The position numbers were made by a program, and so were the translations under genes. From Prostheceraeus crozeri (Eukaryota > Platyhelminthes > Polycladida > Euryleptidae), in assembly GCA_907163375.1 (NCBI GenBank), contig CAJQUW010000506.1, forward strand, positions 275,262-339,261: a DNA stretch of 64,000 nt, given 5' to 3'. The first letter of the stretch is position 1. The number at the start of each line of letters is the position of its first letter. Shown one piece after another: positions 1 to 11,225 of the stretch. The notes under the pieces are model-generated. The model made no database searches. It was not told where the DNA came from and worked only from the letters and a program-made list of their open reading frames with translations.

Positions 1-11
1 TAAAAAACCCG

Positions 12-59
12 AAAAAACCCGCCCGGATATAACCCGATAAAACCCCGGGTGGGTTTTTT
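12..59. repeat. Short inverted repeat (15-bp arms)
   Basis: Arm 12-26 (AAAAAACCCGCCCGG) and arm 45-59 (CCGGGTGGGTTTTTT) are inverted copies with one mismatch, around an 18-base loop. It lies just beyond the point where the neighbouring LINE reverse transcriptase stops matching its family (about position 75). It could be the end of another small element or a rearrangement scar. No function is recognised. Confidence 0.5.
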
Positions 60-74
60 TGCCGACCAACCCTG

Positions 75-2300
75 ATTTATGGCCTCAATTATATTCTTCG
101 CATACAATTTTGATTTCAGTATTTTCTTCAATCTCTTCTTGTACTCCTTGACTGCCCTTGTCTTTGTTACTTTATCAAGGTTCGTATAATGTTGAAGGAT
201 TCCGAGATATTCATATCCTTCTTCGGTAACATCCTTTATATGAACTTCTTCGGCTTGATATCCCTCTGTTTGTATGACTTCTCCTCGATGGATGATTAGT
301 CGCGCACATTTTTCGATTCCGAATCTCATATTGATGTCATCGCTGTATGTTTTCACGGTGTTGATTAGGCAGTTGATGTCGCTTTCAGTTTTCCCGTACA
401 GTTTCAAATCGTCCATATATAGTAGATGGTTGATCTTTTGTCCCTTTGCTAGCTTATATGATCTATCTATGTCGTGCAGGACCTCACTGAGAGGGTTCAT
501 TGCAAGGCAGAACATGAGTGGTGACAGCGAGTCCCCTTGGAAGATCCCTCTTTTGATCTTTATGTGTCCAATATCTTCATTTCCATGTGTCAAATTTGTC
601 TCCCACCTTTTCATTGATGCTGTGTAATTACTTTTTGTATGACTTTGTTAACTTTGTACATGTCAAGGCATTTGATAATCCAAGAATGCGGAATGGAATC
701 GAAAGCCTTGCGATAATCGATCCATGCCATTGACAAGTTCTTCTTTCGCTTTCTGCTTTCACTGGTGATCGTTCTGTCTATGGCAAGTTGTTCTTTAGTA
801 CCTCTACATCTTGGAAGGCGCCCTTTTTGTTCCTTATGCATTATGTTCTTTGATTTGACGTGTTCATTGATTTTGTTTGCAATTATTCCGGTGAATAGCT
901 TCCACAGTGTCGGGAGACATGTTATGGGCCTGAAGTTGTCCGGAGTCGGCGGCTTGTTTTCGGATTTTCTTATTAGTGCCGTCCTGACCAGCCATTTCGG
1001 CACCATATCTGGATTTCTAAGAGCCTGTCATGTAATTTGCTCATCTTTTTTATCCAGAAAGCTTGTACTTTATCAGGACCTGCTGCTTTCCAATTTGCCA
1101 TGTTAGATAGTTTGTATTTTGTGTCTTCCTCAGATATTGTGACGTTATCTTGATAAGTTAGTCTTTCGCAATTTCTCTCAATTTTTGGTAGCCATTCAGC
1201 CTGTGCATTCTATTGCTTTTCGGTTTCCTATATCCCTTTCCAGTACTCCATCATGTCGTCTTTGTTTTCGACTCGGCTATTGTTTGCTGTTTCTTGGTCT
1301 CTTATTTGTCTATATGCTTTCTTTGTGTTTTGGTGAAACAACTTGTTTATTCGCATTTGTTTCTTATCATGTAGGGAGGCAGTCTTCCATTATACTCCAT
1401 AGCTGCCCTAATCTGATCAGTTTCTTTCCTAAGGTTCTTAATTTGATTTTGTAGACGCTGCTTCTAAGGAGGCGGGTGCTTCGCACGTCTCGTATCATCC
1501 ATGACAATTTCTTCCGTAACTTTTGCCGCAGAGTAAATCAGTGTATTCATCTCTGTTATGCTGCTTGTTGGAATATGTTCAGTTATATTGTTTATCTTTT
1601 CAATCAACCGACTAGTGTTGTTGTTATTAACTCTTATTTTTCTTATGCCAGTTCGGCTTTCTGCATTCATATAAATCTCCATTTATTGGATTATCTTTTC
1701 TTTGAGACATTGCTCTTCTTCAGTAAGCTACTGAGTTGGTACTGTGTCACTATTTGTTTGTTATTCATCAGCAAGTGCATGAGCTACTGTATTGTTATCT
1801 GCTGGATCCTACGTGGTCGGGTCTGTTGCTTCGTCATCAGCTGTATTAGTCTGAAGGCTTTTTGTTCCACTAACTCTGTCGGCAATTGCTTCAATTTCGA
1901 GATTTGTCAATAGGCCATTCTTCACGATTGATCGCTTTTGATTAAGCAAGCCTTGTTCACTTATTGTCGTTTGCGGATACTTCTGTTTCCATATCTCATA
2001 CATGCGTTTTTCGAAATCCTCTCTCATTCGGTCGGGTCCTATAGTAGCTATCAATGACGCTGTCATTATCGGCATGTGTCCACTTTTTTCTATGACGTTG
2101 ATGTTGTTCATTTGTTCCAGTAGCCCGTCCGCTTGAACACCCTGGTTCCTCAATATTCAACGCAGGCCTTGATAACACGGGCGACGTCTGTTCCGGTATG
2201 GATATTATATTATTCCTACTCTCCATATGTGTATGGGTGTTGGGCGAGGACGAGATTAAGGAAGGAACCACTTCTCCTTCCCGAGTATGCACTCATGTGA
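75..2300 (-). pseudogene. RLE-type non-LTR retrotransposon, 5' part with reverse transcriptase (decayed)
   Basis: Minus-strand coding pieces run from about 2300 down to 75. An N-terminal region (2292-1809) comes first, then linker segments (1682-1464 and onward), then the RT fingers (NWKAAGPDK near 1100), a palm segment with AWIDYRKAFDSIPHSW (1006-611), FQGDSLSPLMFCLAMNPL near 530 and the catalytic YMDD box near 415. This RT type is normally followed by a zinc knuckle and a restriction-like endonuclease, as in the R2/NeSL/CRE group. Several frameshifts and stops separate the pieces. The RT is cut off near position 75, before the thumb and endonuclease. Seen directly: the RT motifs. Inferred: clade membership, because the endonuclease is only in the neighbouring copy at 2511-3614. 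Confidence 0.8.
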
Positions 2301-2375
2301 TTCGAGCGTCTGCAGTCTGGTTAATAGTCAGCCAATGTCTGATCCACTTGCGACCTCCACGTAGCTGGATTACAG

Positions 2376-2497
2376 GTGCTTGCCAAACACCCGGTCGAAA
2401 GCATTATTAATAAGGTTGACTGCGCAAGGAGTCGAACCTGGGCCATCCAGACCACAGGCAGACACTTAAACCACTGTGCCACTCGCTCGCTCAATAT
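2376..2497 (-). repeat. tRNA-derived SINE-like segment
   Basis: Read on the minus strand, an A box (TGGCACAGTGG, 2481-2471) and a perfect B box (GGTTCGACTCC, 2438-2428) have tRNA-like spacing. The T-arm stem pairs at four of five positions, but the acceptor stem does not close, so this is not a working tRNA gene. It lies just 5' of the N-terminal part of the decayed RLE LINE and just outside the target duplication of the truncated LINE copy. It may be a SINE head or the LINE's own pol III-like 5' end. Confidence 0.6.
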
Positions 2498-2498
2498 T

Positions 2499-3626
2499 TG
2501 TTTATTTATTTTTTTTTTAGTACACGAGCCATGCACAACATTAGGTCGGGAAGATACCACTATGGCCTCGGAGTCCTACCAGGACTCAGGGAGGTCAAGT
2601 ATGCGCCTGAGGATGTGGGCACTTCCGAGAAGCGCTGCCTTAAGCAAGTCGGGTACATAGTGGTGTCCAGGGATTTGTGCGAGATATCCCTGCAGCTGTG
2701 TTGTATGTGCACCAAGGGCTCCCACGACGATTGGCATGACCTTTACTTTAATGTTCCACAATTTCTGTATTTCCATCTTTAGATCTTGGTATTTTTCAAT
2801 CTTCTCGCGTTCCTTTTTACTTATATTGCGATCGTCTGGCACTGCTATATCGATTATAATTCCTGTTTTCTTGACCTTGTCGACGAGTAGTATGTCAGGT
2901 CTTCTTGCTGTTATTAGTCTATCAGTTCGAATCTCAAAGTCCCACAGTATTTTTATCACATCATTGTCCTCCACTGATCTCGGCTCATGCCTCCATGGTT
3001 GCTTGCTGACTTGAATGCTGTATTGTTCGCATATACTTCTGTGTATCAATTTTGCAACTTCGTTGTGGCGTCTTAGATACTCAGTTGCGGCCAATTTCGA
3101 ACACGAAGTCAAGATGTGTGTCACCGTTTCATCCGCTGAATTGAACATTCTGCACTTAGGGTCTGATGATGATTTTATGATGTATGTTGCATGAGCCTTG
3201 GTGTTGAGGGCTTGGTCTTGTGCTGCTGTTATGAGTGCCTCAGTTTCGATTTTCAACTTCACTGATTTCATCCATTCATAGCATGCCGTTGTTGTTGTAA
3301 CCTCTTTCATCTGTCTTTTGTATTGTCCATGAAGAGCCTTATTGTCCCATCTTAAGAGCCTGTCTTCGCTTGTCTTCTTCCTCCAATCCGCGGTAGTTTC
3401 CGACTTCGGCTTATAGAGACCGCCGCTCTTCACCACCGCCAGCAGTGGATCGTTGCTATGGGTAATGTAGTCTCTAAGGCTTCTGTCTTCTCCTTCTATA
3501 ACCTCAGTGACATCTTTCAAACCCCTTCCTCCCCGAGCCCGCGGAAGGTAGAGCCGATCGACGTCTGCTCGCGGATGGAGGCCACCGTACATATTCATTA
3601 ACTTTTTTTATGAATGTTTATTTATT
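2499..3626 (-). mobile_element. 5'-truncated RLE LINE insertion with target-site duplication
   Basis: The direct repeat TGTTTATTTATT occurs at 2499-2510 and 3615-3626 and brackets the insertion 2511-3614. On the minus strand the insertion begins abruptly in the RT thumb region and ends in a short 3' UTR plus a run of A (T on the plus strand, 2511-2518). Truncation at the 5' end, a terminal A-run and flanking duplications are the signature of target-primed reverse transcription. The duplication is AT-rich and overlaps the A-rich tail, so its exact length is uncertain by a few bases. Confidence 0.7.
2576..3598 (-). CDS. RLE LINE ORF, C-terminal part: thumb, zinc knuckle, restriction-like endonuclease
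   Basis: The open frame of about 340 codons begins at the motif MYGGLHPRADVDRLYLPR, the typical thumb of this retrotransposon group. A cysteine/histidine knuckle follows (CRMF then HILTSC, around residues 150-170; one usual Cys is Phe here). The endonuclease centre is RPDILLVD followed by IIIDIAVPDD (around residues 233-255), matching the PD-D fold that nicks target DNA in R2-like elements. The frame has no start of its own because the insertion is 5'-truncated, so it cannot act alone. Open frames on the opposite strand here are shadows. Confidence 0.85.
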   Translation of the reverse strand: MNMYGGLHPRADVDRLYLPRARGGRGLKDVTEVIEGEDRSLRDYITHSNDPLLAVVKSGGLYKPKSETTADWRKKTSEDRLLRWDNKALHGQYKRQMKEVTTTTACYEWMKSVKLKIETEALITAAQDQALNTKAHATYIIKSSSDPKCRMFNSADETVTHILTSCSKLAATEYLRRHNEVAKLIHRSICEQYSIQVSKQPWRHEPRSVEDNDVIKILWDFEIRTDRLITARRPDILLVDKVKKTGIIIDIAVPDDRNISKKEREKIEKYQDLKMEIQKLWNIKVKVMPIVVGALGAHTTQLQGYLAQIPGHHYVPDLLKAALLGSAHILRRILDLPESW

Positions 3627-4688
3627 ATTATTATTAACAATTATTTCAATTTATACTCGTTAAATGTACATTCCTTTATCAGTTACTTCTTAGTATTGCC
3701 GCATATGTCTGTTGAATGGCTCTGTTTGTCTGCATTGTGGTTGTTTGCATCTATGTTTGCTGTCGCAAATCTAGGGCGTTGTGTATTGGGACGGCAGGTC
3801 CTCAATTCAAAGACGGTTATCAAGAAACACATCGTTTTGACTTGGGGTTTCTACTAGATAAAACATGTGAATTAGATTCCATGTATTAGGTATAAGTAGC
3901 TTACAGAATGTGTGCATCAGGAGTAAGGCAAGATAATTTCACTACTGACACATGACTCCTATGTATATACAGTATCTAAAAAGTAAATGAACCTTGCTTA
4001 TACTCGAAAGTACATTAGGCACGAGCCTTTCTTCCATGTGGCCGAGTTGTTATTTATTCCACTTTTATTCTTTTTGTGCTGAGTGTACATTCCTGCTTTC
4101 TGAACGTGACAAGCAAAACATTTTGAGAAATTAAAATAAACACAAATTGCTTTACGTGTGTGATGCATTATTATAACCAGCCAGCTATTTTAATATGAAC
4201 CGGATAACCATAGAAAGCTGATCCTTTGAAACTAAGGCTACTTATCGATATGCTATTTAGGAGTTTTTATTGCCATTGTTCAAATTGTGTCACAAGTAAT
4301 AAAATCACAGAATGTGGATCAATGCCCACATGCACTTATCATTCTGATATTTGGTTATTGGTATGTCGACAACATATATTATACATATATCGCGCGATTC
4401 CGTCTGTAGCAACGTTCTCTGATAGCGCCATTGCGAATTTACCTATATCACATCTGACAGAATGCTCTAGACAGTGGATGACCACTGCTGCTAAGTAAAT
4501 GTCGTCATGTTGATGCAACATGATTTTACATTAAATTGGTCAAACTGTCTCACATAGGTTGAGATATATAGGAAGTTACTCGGCTTTGAGGTGACTGGGT
4601 AATAGCCAAAAATAATCCGCGTAGCTACTGCAAGCGATGTCTATGTTTAAAATCGGCACTATTTTCGATCATGCATCTTATATTTCAG
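3627..4688. other. Unassigned AT-rich DNA
   Basis: I recognise no gene or element in this stretch. It starts with a short (TTA)n run next to the LINE target duplication. Immediately before 4689 it ends in a pyrimidine-containing stretch and CAG that fits a splice acceptor, so part of it is probably the last intron of the gene whose terminal exon follows. Confidence 0.4.
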
Positions 4689-5047
4689 GCATGAATCATG
4701 GATCCCATCTTTCGGCTTTATATTCAAGCAAGGAATCGGAGGGATCACCTGCGACTACCCTTCCGAGCATGTTCAGACAACAATTGTATAGTGGAAGCAT
4801 ACCAAGTGTCGGAGCTCCGTCAGGAACGAGTCCAATGTCCACATGCTCTTCTAGCAACTCAGTGACAATGCAAAAACCACCACCTATGATCCCATGTCCA
4901 CAACCGACACATAGTCCAGTTTGCATGACACCGCAATCTAACCACAGTAACAACGATTCAAATAATCGCCATGACACCAACAATAATGATGGTGTCACCA
5001 ATCATGACGACATTGAAGACGATTTCAACTGGGATTCCATTGTTTAA
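4689..5047 (+). CDS. Probable 3'-terminal coding exon of an unrecognised host gene
   Basis: An open frame follows the acceptor-like TATATTTCAG at 4679-4688 and ends with TAA at 5045-5047. The encoded 118-residue tail is rich in Ser, Pro, Asn and His, and finishes with an acidic-aromatic segment, DDIEDDFNWDSIV. This composition is typical of the disordered C-terminus of a transcriptional regulator, and such acidic tails often serve as activation motifs; that is inference. The frame also runs upstream to an ATG at 4637, but splicing explains the start better, since no promoter is visible. I do not recognise the family. Upstream exons must lie outside the window or be too short to see. Confidence 0.5.
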
Positions 5048-5340
5048 GAGGACTCGGAGTTGCAGGATATGATCTATTGAAGTGTATTTGTATATATGTA
5101 GATTTTATATATATTGTTTTTATGATGAAGTTGCTATTGTAAAAAGTAGTCTAGGACTGTTATTGTCCCCCAAAAGCAGGTGGGTGCATGTACGTGTATG
5201 TTGTTTTGTGTGCATATAATTTCACCTTTTTTCGAGTTTATGGATTTCATTATCATTATTTTGTAAATTTGTTGTTAAAAGCTATTTAGTAACAGATATA
5301 CATATACCTGTAAATATAATTAAAGTGTCACATACGTTGG
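5048..5340 (+). terminator. Probable 3' UTR with poly(A) signal
   Basis: This AT-rich sequence follows the stop codon of the probable host exon and contains a candidate poly(A) signal, ATTAAA, at 5319-5324, with T/G-rich sequence shortly after. No other signal is this well placed. The assignment depends on the exon call. Confidence 0.35.
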
Positions 5341-8289
5341 TACCTTCAGCATGTAGCACAATGTCTGAAATGCAAGAAGCATGAAATTGTTATAATAATC
5401 CATCATGAAATTTATTAAGCTAATGTGCATCCGATGCTAATGCAAATATTCAAGCCTCATTTATGATAAGCATTTCACATAGTTCGATATAAATTACATC
5501 AACGCCATTCTGTAGCTGTCCTCAACACTGACGGGATAATAACCTTCTGTCTGATTTTAACACAGATCAATTGCGTTCGTCAATTTGCCTGTCTTGGGGT
5601 GTTGTCCGTTCGTATCTCATTTTATACATGTATAACGACAGAGAGGATAGGTAAACGAGCAAGCGTATTTATACATGCATCGATTTTCTCTAATACAAAT
5701 TCAATAAATAGAGGAAATACATGCTGGTCGCCTCCTCATCACCCTGATGTACCGTATATGGACTTTCGAAATATTGATCTTATTTGTGTGACTTGCAACA
5801 AGGTTCACTGATAAACTGGTCCTTCTCCTTCATGAAAAGTTTACTGCTATCGATACACGAAGATTATAACAAGTAAACAGGACCAACATCGCTCTTTATC
5901 TCTGCTTGTTTCGCACTGATTTGTGTGGGTAGTATTGATACCTGATTTAGTGCTTCACAATGGCCACAAAAATTATTTGAACAAATGAATACAATTTCTT
6001 GAATTACAACGCACTATTTGATAAGTATACATCATGGATTAAATATCATAAACGTGCATTTGTACCTTCTACTGCGCACATAGTGACAGTGCCGCACTTT
6101 CCACTAAGAAGCAACCCCGTCTCTGGACTCAATCATTTATTAGCAAAACCCTTCTGACTTTTTTCAAGAAAGACTACTATTTCGCGATGATAAGAATGTC
6201 CACAATAGCCAATAATTTATCCCTCCACAAATGGTGACAAGCAACATTCACGAATTCTTCAGTTCTATCTTTAGTTTCAACTGACTTTTGTTCATGTTTC
6301 TCCGATGTTGATGACTAGTGAATATCATCTCTTCTTAATTCAAACAAAGGTATCTGATAAAGAGCAACGCAATTCCAAAATCTGGACTATAATTGTAAAA
6401 GGTTCTGGCAGACAGAAGAGAAAATGTGAACTTTTCAAATTCGCCCCAGGGGAAGTAATAAACCAGAAATATCTCCATTATACTAGATCTTGTTGCATGC
6501 AATAGATAGATCATAGTAGTTTTTGATTTTTGAAGTTGCATCACGCGACACTTATTGTAAATCACCGAAATTTAATCGGATATGTCACTCAAAATGATGC
6601 TAAATGCAGAGATATCACACGGCACACGGTGTCCCTAGGTACGCGAGGAATACGGTAAAGATTAATTTGAAGTTAATGTTTGCGAGAAATATTGTGATCT
6701 AGTGAGAAATTGTTATAGCATTGTATTATCATGCATGTGATTTTTTGTCGTGACTTTCAACTGTCGCATAGATTGTTTTCAACATTCGTTTTATGCTAGA
6801 GGTGATAAATGAACTTCAAGAGTAGCATCTTCATTAATTTCGAATGGTGCGTCACATTTTGACGCAAATGTCATAATCCTTGTTTTGATTTTTAAAGTTG
6901 GTCTTGTGAAGAAAATCACACTGATTTGAAGTTTTTTATTAACATCATTCGTCCGAATCCGTCCCTTAGATGTTTGCCATAAACATGTATCCCAAAGGAT
7001 TAAGTTTGCTGTGTCCGTCCACTCTAAAACAGTGTGCCTCAACTGATTTATGTTCTGAATTTCTTGATAGTATTTTTTGAGAAGCGGCGAACTTTTATAA
7101 TTAGTTATTCACAGATTCGCGCATATGAGTTGTAGATATTTTTAGCAAATTATTATTCTACTTTGTATGAAATACCTGATTTTTGTGTCCTGTTCGACTT
7201 CCGCTGATGTAAAAATATTGTTAAAAATTGAATACCATTGTTCATTAATCATTGCTTCATTTTATCATTCCTGCTTGACGCTTTATGACAACCTTGTAAT
7301 TTAGATTTTTTTCTGGGCAATCTTTCTTATGTATTTTCTGTACATATTGGTATGAATGGCATTAATGATCAAGCAACTATTTTTATAACTTTTCTTCTTT
7401 CGAATTGTAATTCTTACACAGGAAATTTGTGAGCTTTGAACATTGTTGATGCTGCTCATTCAATGATATTCTGCATTTCATATGTGTAACTACTCTATTC
7501 AACTGTAGTTTTGAAATGAATGATTCGTTTGAATAATCATGAAACTATTGATGTTTTTTCGTAAAACACTGGGACTCATATTAGAGTGATTGTAGGTCTA
7601 CAATGGCTTAAGTGATCTATCGGCATCAAATCAAAATGGTCATTGATAGAGCTATACCAGTGGAGCCCTCGAAATATTATTAAAATACAGCTAGGCCTAC
7701 TTCTTGCAGTTAGTCGAAGTGTGATCAAGAAGTCTATACAACAGGCACTTGATTATCGGATGAAATTTTAACAGAAGCGGATGTTTTAGATGTTGCCGCC
7801 CTGCTGTTTAACTTCGATTTCTGGCTCTCCCTGAAGCAATTGTATCAAGTCAAGACCGAGTTTCTGTACCACTTTGTCCAGGAACCGAGCCTACCTAATC
7901 AAAGCATGATTCTTTGCTTGCTTAATAGGAATTTGAAATTAATTCGAAATCTGCTATGACTCAATTTTCCTGCTCAATGGAACCAACTCGCATAGGTGAG
8001 AAATTCGATTAATCCCATTCTCACCCATGGGAGCCCTTTCTACAAGACACTAGAAATTTTACAAAATTCGACATGCAAATGTAAAAAGGGAAACTTTGAT
8101 GTCATTCCCGACTTATCTAATTTGAAGACGGCATGGACGTATCTACTGACTTTTTTAGACCATTTTAGGGGTGTGCCACTCTGAGTCTGAACCAGTGAAA
8201 CCGTGAATTTCTGAAAATCATACACTAAGCTTATGACAGGCCTATCAACGATGACTACTTGATGAAGCCTATGAAATACCTCTAGATGA
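5341..8289. other. Unassigned intergenic DNA
   Basis: I find no supportable gene, RNA gene or element in these 3 kb. The longest open frames are under 90 codons, show no family resemblance and lack convincing splice signals. Confidence 0.4.
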
Positions 8290-8630
8290 CATGCCACGCG
8301 TAATTACAGAGCACCCCAAGCATCCGTGGTTAAAGACATTCTATGCGCGCTGCACTGTCAGAAATCACTAGATCTGAAGCTGTTAAAACATATAAGGAAT
8401 GTTTATGAATACGCGCGTTTATGGTTTACTCGTCGTCTACGTTTGTCCGCGTTGCCGCTTGAACCACGGATGAACCGCTAAGCATGTTCTGTCTGCCCTG
8501 AGCATGAAATTGAGGTCCTATCACATTGTTTAGACTCCGATACATGCAGACACATGAGACGCAAAGTCTTTATAACAGGACTGCCGACAGATGTTGCAGC
8601 AATGTCACGCAAAGCCACGGATGTTTAAGC
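8290..8630 (+). pseudogene. Remnant of a LINE-like C-terminal domain
   Basis: One frame reads through about 113 codons with a single internal stop (8479-8481). It contains YEYARLWFTRRLRLSALPLEP and then ACSVCPEHEIEVLSHC, a C-x2-C ... H-x3-C knuckle after a basic-aromatic stretch. That layout is typical of the region after the RT in several LINE clades and in related nucleic-acid-binding tails. No RT is left upstream. The assignment rests on the motif layout alone, and another transposon class is possible. Confidence 0.45.
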
Positions 8631-9199
8631 CTACATCAAAAAATATTTTAAGAAGCTTGCAGCTGTAACAAATTATGGACAAAAGTGCCCTTTTTGTAAA
8701 ACATGACCTACTTTTCAAGTTTGCCTATACAATACTGCGTCATAAGCACATGTTTCACTTCGATGTCGAATAGGTTCGCAGGCAAGACCACAAAATCGCT
8801 AAACGAAGCGCTCATTGTCCAAAAAATTGTAGAATCGCCCATGTGTGGCGAATATATGCGCACTAGGCTTATCACTAAAAAAATTTTTTTAGAAATTTAC
8901 TAAGCCTGTAATAGTTCTAGATGAACTTTTCCCTACAGATCACGAAAACATAAAATTGTTTCGCTAAAATCAAAAAAAAGGTCCCGCACCGAAGTCATTT
9001 ACTTTTTTCAATTTAGTTTATTCTTTGGAAAAAGCAAATAGCCTACAACCATCAAATAGCAGTCATGAAGAAATCGAATATTTATTAATATACACATATT
9101 GCGATTTCAAATATCCTTTAAATAGCTAAATACGAGTATCAAAGAATATTATTACAAATTGGCCAGCAAATGACAGTGAATCGTAAGTTAGCCTATTAT
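8631..9199. other. Unassigned AT-rich DNA
   Basis: I recognise no gene or element here. The sequence is AT-rich with short A and T runs. Confidence 0.4.
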
Positions 9200-9260
9200 C
9201 AGGGTGTTCGCGGCTTTTCGAGACCGAAATTCCAGGTTTTTCCAGCTCGCGGACACCTTG
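9200..9260. mobile_element. 61-bp miniature DNA transposon remnant
   Basis: The left end CAGGGTGTTCGCGG and the right end (read inverted, CAAGGTGTCCGCGAG) form imperfect terminal inverted repeats. The interior has CCAGGTTTTTCCAG, a motif common inside CAGGGTGT-ended miniature elements. TATTAT flanks it on both sides (9194-9199 and 9261-9266), which fits a target duplication. It has no coding capacity. The superfamily (hAT-like or other) is not settled by a 6-bp duplication. Confidence 0.6.
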
Positions 9261-9689
9261 TATTATCACATGTATGTGATTATTGATAACAGCGTAATTG
9301 GATCAAAACTGCCACACTTTCAAAATCCTCTTATTAAAAATAACTGAACCGTGTTAGTTTCAGAAAAGGCTTTCATTTGTCAATGAACGTAGCGTATCTA
9401 CGAATCATCGACATATTCGTCACTCGTCAGTATCGTCAATTCCAAAAATAGAAATGACGGCAGTCATAGTTCATAAGAAATAGTTTCATTATACGTTGTG
9501 AGTTTTCATTGTTTCTCGGTCAGAATGTCAAAAAAAATTGGCATTATCTGTAGCAAGTTCCTCTCAGCGATGGCAGAAAAATCTACCAACAACAAAGAAA
9601 AAAGGGAGAAAACTACCCGTGGTCGAATGTATTAACAAGTTTTCTAAAATGCCGAAAACGAAGACATAATCGGTAGATTTGTGTTTATG

Positions 9690-9972
9690 ATTAATAATAA
9701 TAATAAGCGTTGTATTTCTTGAATGATAATCAGAAGGTAAGAACATACATGCAGATTCTGTCACATGCCATGAATGTAGGCCATACTGTCTTTTAGTAAA
9801 GAGAAAAGTGAGTCGAAATAAATGTATGACAAATAAAACTTCACGTTAATTCGTTGAAGAGACGTATGGTAAAAGGTAAAAATGTCATTTGCCTTTTTGC
9901 TGTTCGTTAGTACATTGTAGCCAATCGACGAGAACATGATAATTGCCTTGGTTTCAGATCATGTAAAATGTG
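9690..9972 (-). pseudogene. 3' end of the CR1/Jockey-like LINE split by the Polinton
   Basis: Read on the minus strand from the Polinton's left target duplication, the frame continues with HILHDLKPRQLSCSRRLATMY. After one stop it goes on with RTAKRQMTFLPFTIRLFNELT and a stop at 9841-9843. The motif LPFTIRLFNEL is the usual C-terminal signature of CR1/Jockey-type ORF2. A (TTA)n run at about 9692-9706 may be the element's 3' tail. The rest of this LINE lies at 31521-34790, in the same orientation and beyond the Polinton, so this is one LINE cut in two by the insertion. Confidence 0.75.
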
Positions 9973-9978
9973 ATCATC
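9973..9978. repeat. Target-site duplication, left (ATCATC)
   Basis: ATCATC precedes the AG that begins the Polinton. The same six bases follow its terminal CT at 31515-31520. Six-base duplications are standard for Polinton integration. Confidence 0.9.
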
Positions 9979-10336
9979 AGTAATGGGCAAAAGACCGTTC
10001 CAGGACACCATAAAATTCAAAAAAATAGTATCTTTAAAAACGACATAAATTCATGAATTTGAACCCTTTTTCAGGTTTTTAAGACCCAAATACATGAATT
10101 TAGTCCATTCAAAAAGTACCATTTCTTCAAAAAATGGCATTTTCAAAAACGACATAAATTCATGAATTTGAACCCTTTTTCAGGTTATGAAGACCTAAAT
10201 TCATAAATTTGGGCGTTTTTAAAAATACCCAATTTTCAAATTTTTCAAAATCTCAAATTTGAGAATTACAATTTTCACCCTTAAAATCATGACCGTTCCA
10301 GGACACCGAAAATCATAAAAGTTAAGAATCTCAAAT
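9979..10336 (+). repeat. Polinton left terminal inverted repeat
   Basis: About 358 bases match the inverted right end with roughly ten differences. It contains two copies of GACCGTTCCAGGACACC (at 9992 and 10291) and internal near-repeats of CGACATAAATTCATGAATTT. The right end has extra copies of the first motif. Confidence 0.9.
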
Positions 10337-10402
10337 TCATGAATTTTATCCATCTTTCAGGTTTTTAAAATATATCATGTGACTAAAAATATTTCTTTAA
10401 AA

Positions 10403-11104
10403 ATGGAAGAAACAAAAGCAAGAATATATCCTTCGTTATCATATGAACGTAGTTCTACTTTAATGGACATTGAAAAAATGAATAAAGAAAAACACAAAGA
10501 TAGAGTACGTTATATGAAAGATAAGGAATCTCAATTATTATTAAGATTAGAGCATTATAAAAAATTAAGAAAGAGATGGACTAAAGTTAAGAATGTAACA
10601 CAAGGAATTGGCATATTCTTGACAATAAGTTTAGGCGCTCTCACTATTGTTATATCTTCTGGTGTTTTAGTAATTCCAGTAGTTGCTACAGCTTTAACAG
10701 GTACGGGTGTTTTTGCAACTTCACTTGTTACAATGTTAGATAAATCTTTAATAACTAAGAAACGAAAATCATTAAAAACTAAGCATTTACATATTAAAGA
10801 AGTCTATGACAAATTGCATTACTACTTTCAAAGAGTATGTGATGATAATGTTATTACGTTAGATGAGATTGAAAAATTTGATCAAATAGCTAATGAAGTA
10901 AATCAAATATCATTTCAATTACAGTCAGAAAAAGTTGATGATAAGAATAAACAGGATGGCAAAATTTCGAGTGATGGTAAAACTTTTAGTGATGGTAAAA
11001 TTTCTAATGAAGAAAATGATAAGATTTTTTTAGAAGAGCTAAAAACTTTAAGCGAAAATTTAAGCAAAACTTTATTAAACAAAACTTTATTAAACAAAAC
11101 TTAA
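10403..11104 (+). CDS. Polinton membrane protein of unknown function
   Basis: About 233 residues from the ATG at 10403, chosen because CTTTAAAAATGG matches the start context of the other Polinton genes; the frame is open slightly further upstream. A lysine-rich, helical N-terminus is followed by a 45-residue hydrophobic stretch (around residues 65-115) that could make two membrane-spanning helices. Then comes a charged helical region and a tail with short repeats (DGKISSDGKTFSDGKIS and NKTLLNKT). It is the first gene after the left inverted repeat. I do not recognise the family. A coiled coil and a membrane hairpin are all that can be seen. Confidence 0.6.
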   Translation: MEETKARIYPSLSYERSSTLMDIEKMNKEKHKDRVRYMKDKESQLLLRLEHYKKLRKRWTKVKNVTQGIGIFLTISLGALTIVISSGVLVIPVVATALTGTGVFATSLVTMLDKSLITKKRKSLKTKHLHIKEVYDKLHYYFQRVCDDNVITLDEIEKFDQIANEVNQISFQLQSEKVDDKNKQDGKISSDGKTFSDGKISNEENDKIFLEELKTLSENLSKTLLNKTLLNKT

Positions 11105-11225
11105 AACGAGAAAACTTTAAACGAAAAGATGTCAGACAACAAAGCAATAAAAAAATAATTTGTTCAGTAAAATGTTTTTGTTGTATTCCAATGTTACCAC
11201 AAAATTCAAATATTATATTTTAAAA

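Noticed and set aside
274-1106. Plus-strand open frames over the first LINE
   Set aside because: They are antisense shadows of the minus-strand reverse transcriptase, whose motifs are clear.
2376-2497. Functional tRNA gene
   Set aside because: Only the A and B boxes and part of the T arm are tRNA-like. The acceptor stem does not pair, so a SINE or tRNA-derived relic fits better.
6791-7042. Minus-strand open frame of 83 codons
   Set aside because: Its composition is protein-like, but there is no family resemblance, no convincing acceptor or donor, and frames of this length are expected by chance in several kilobases.
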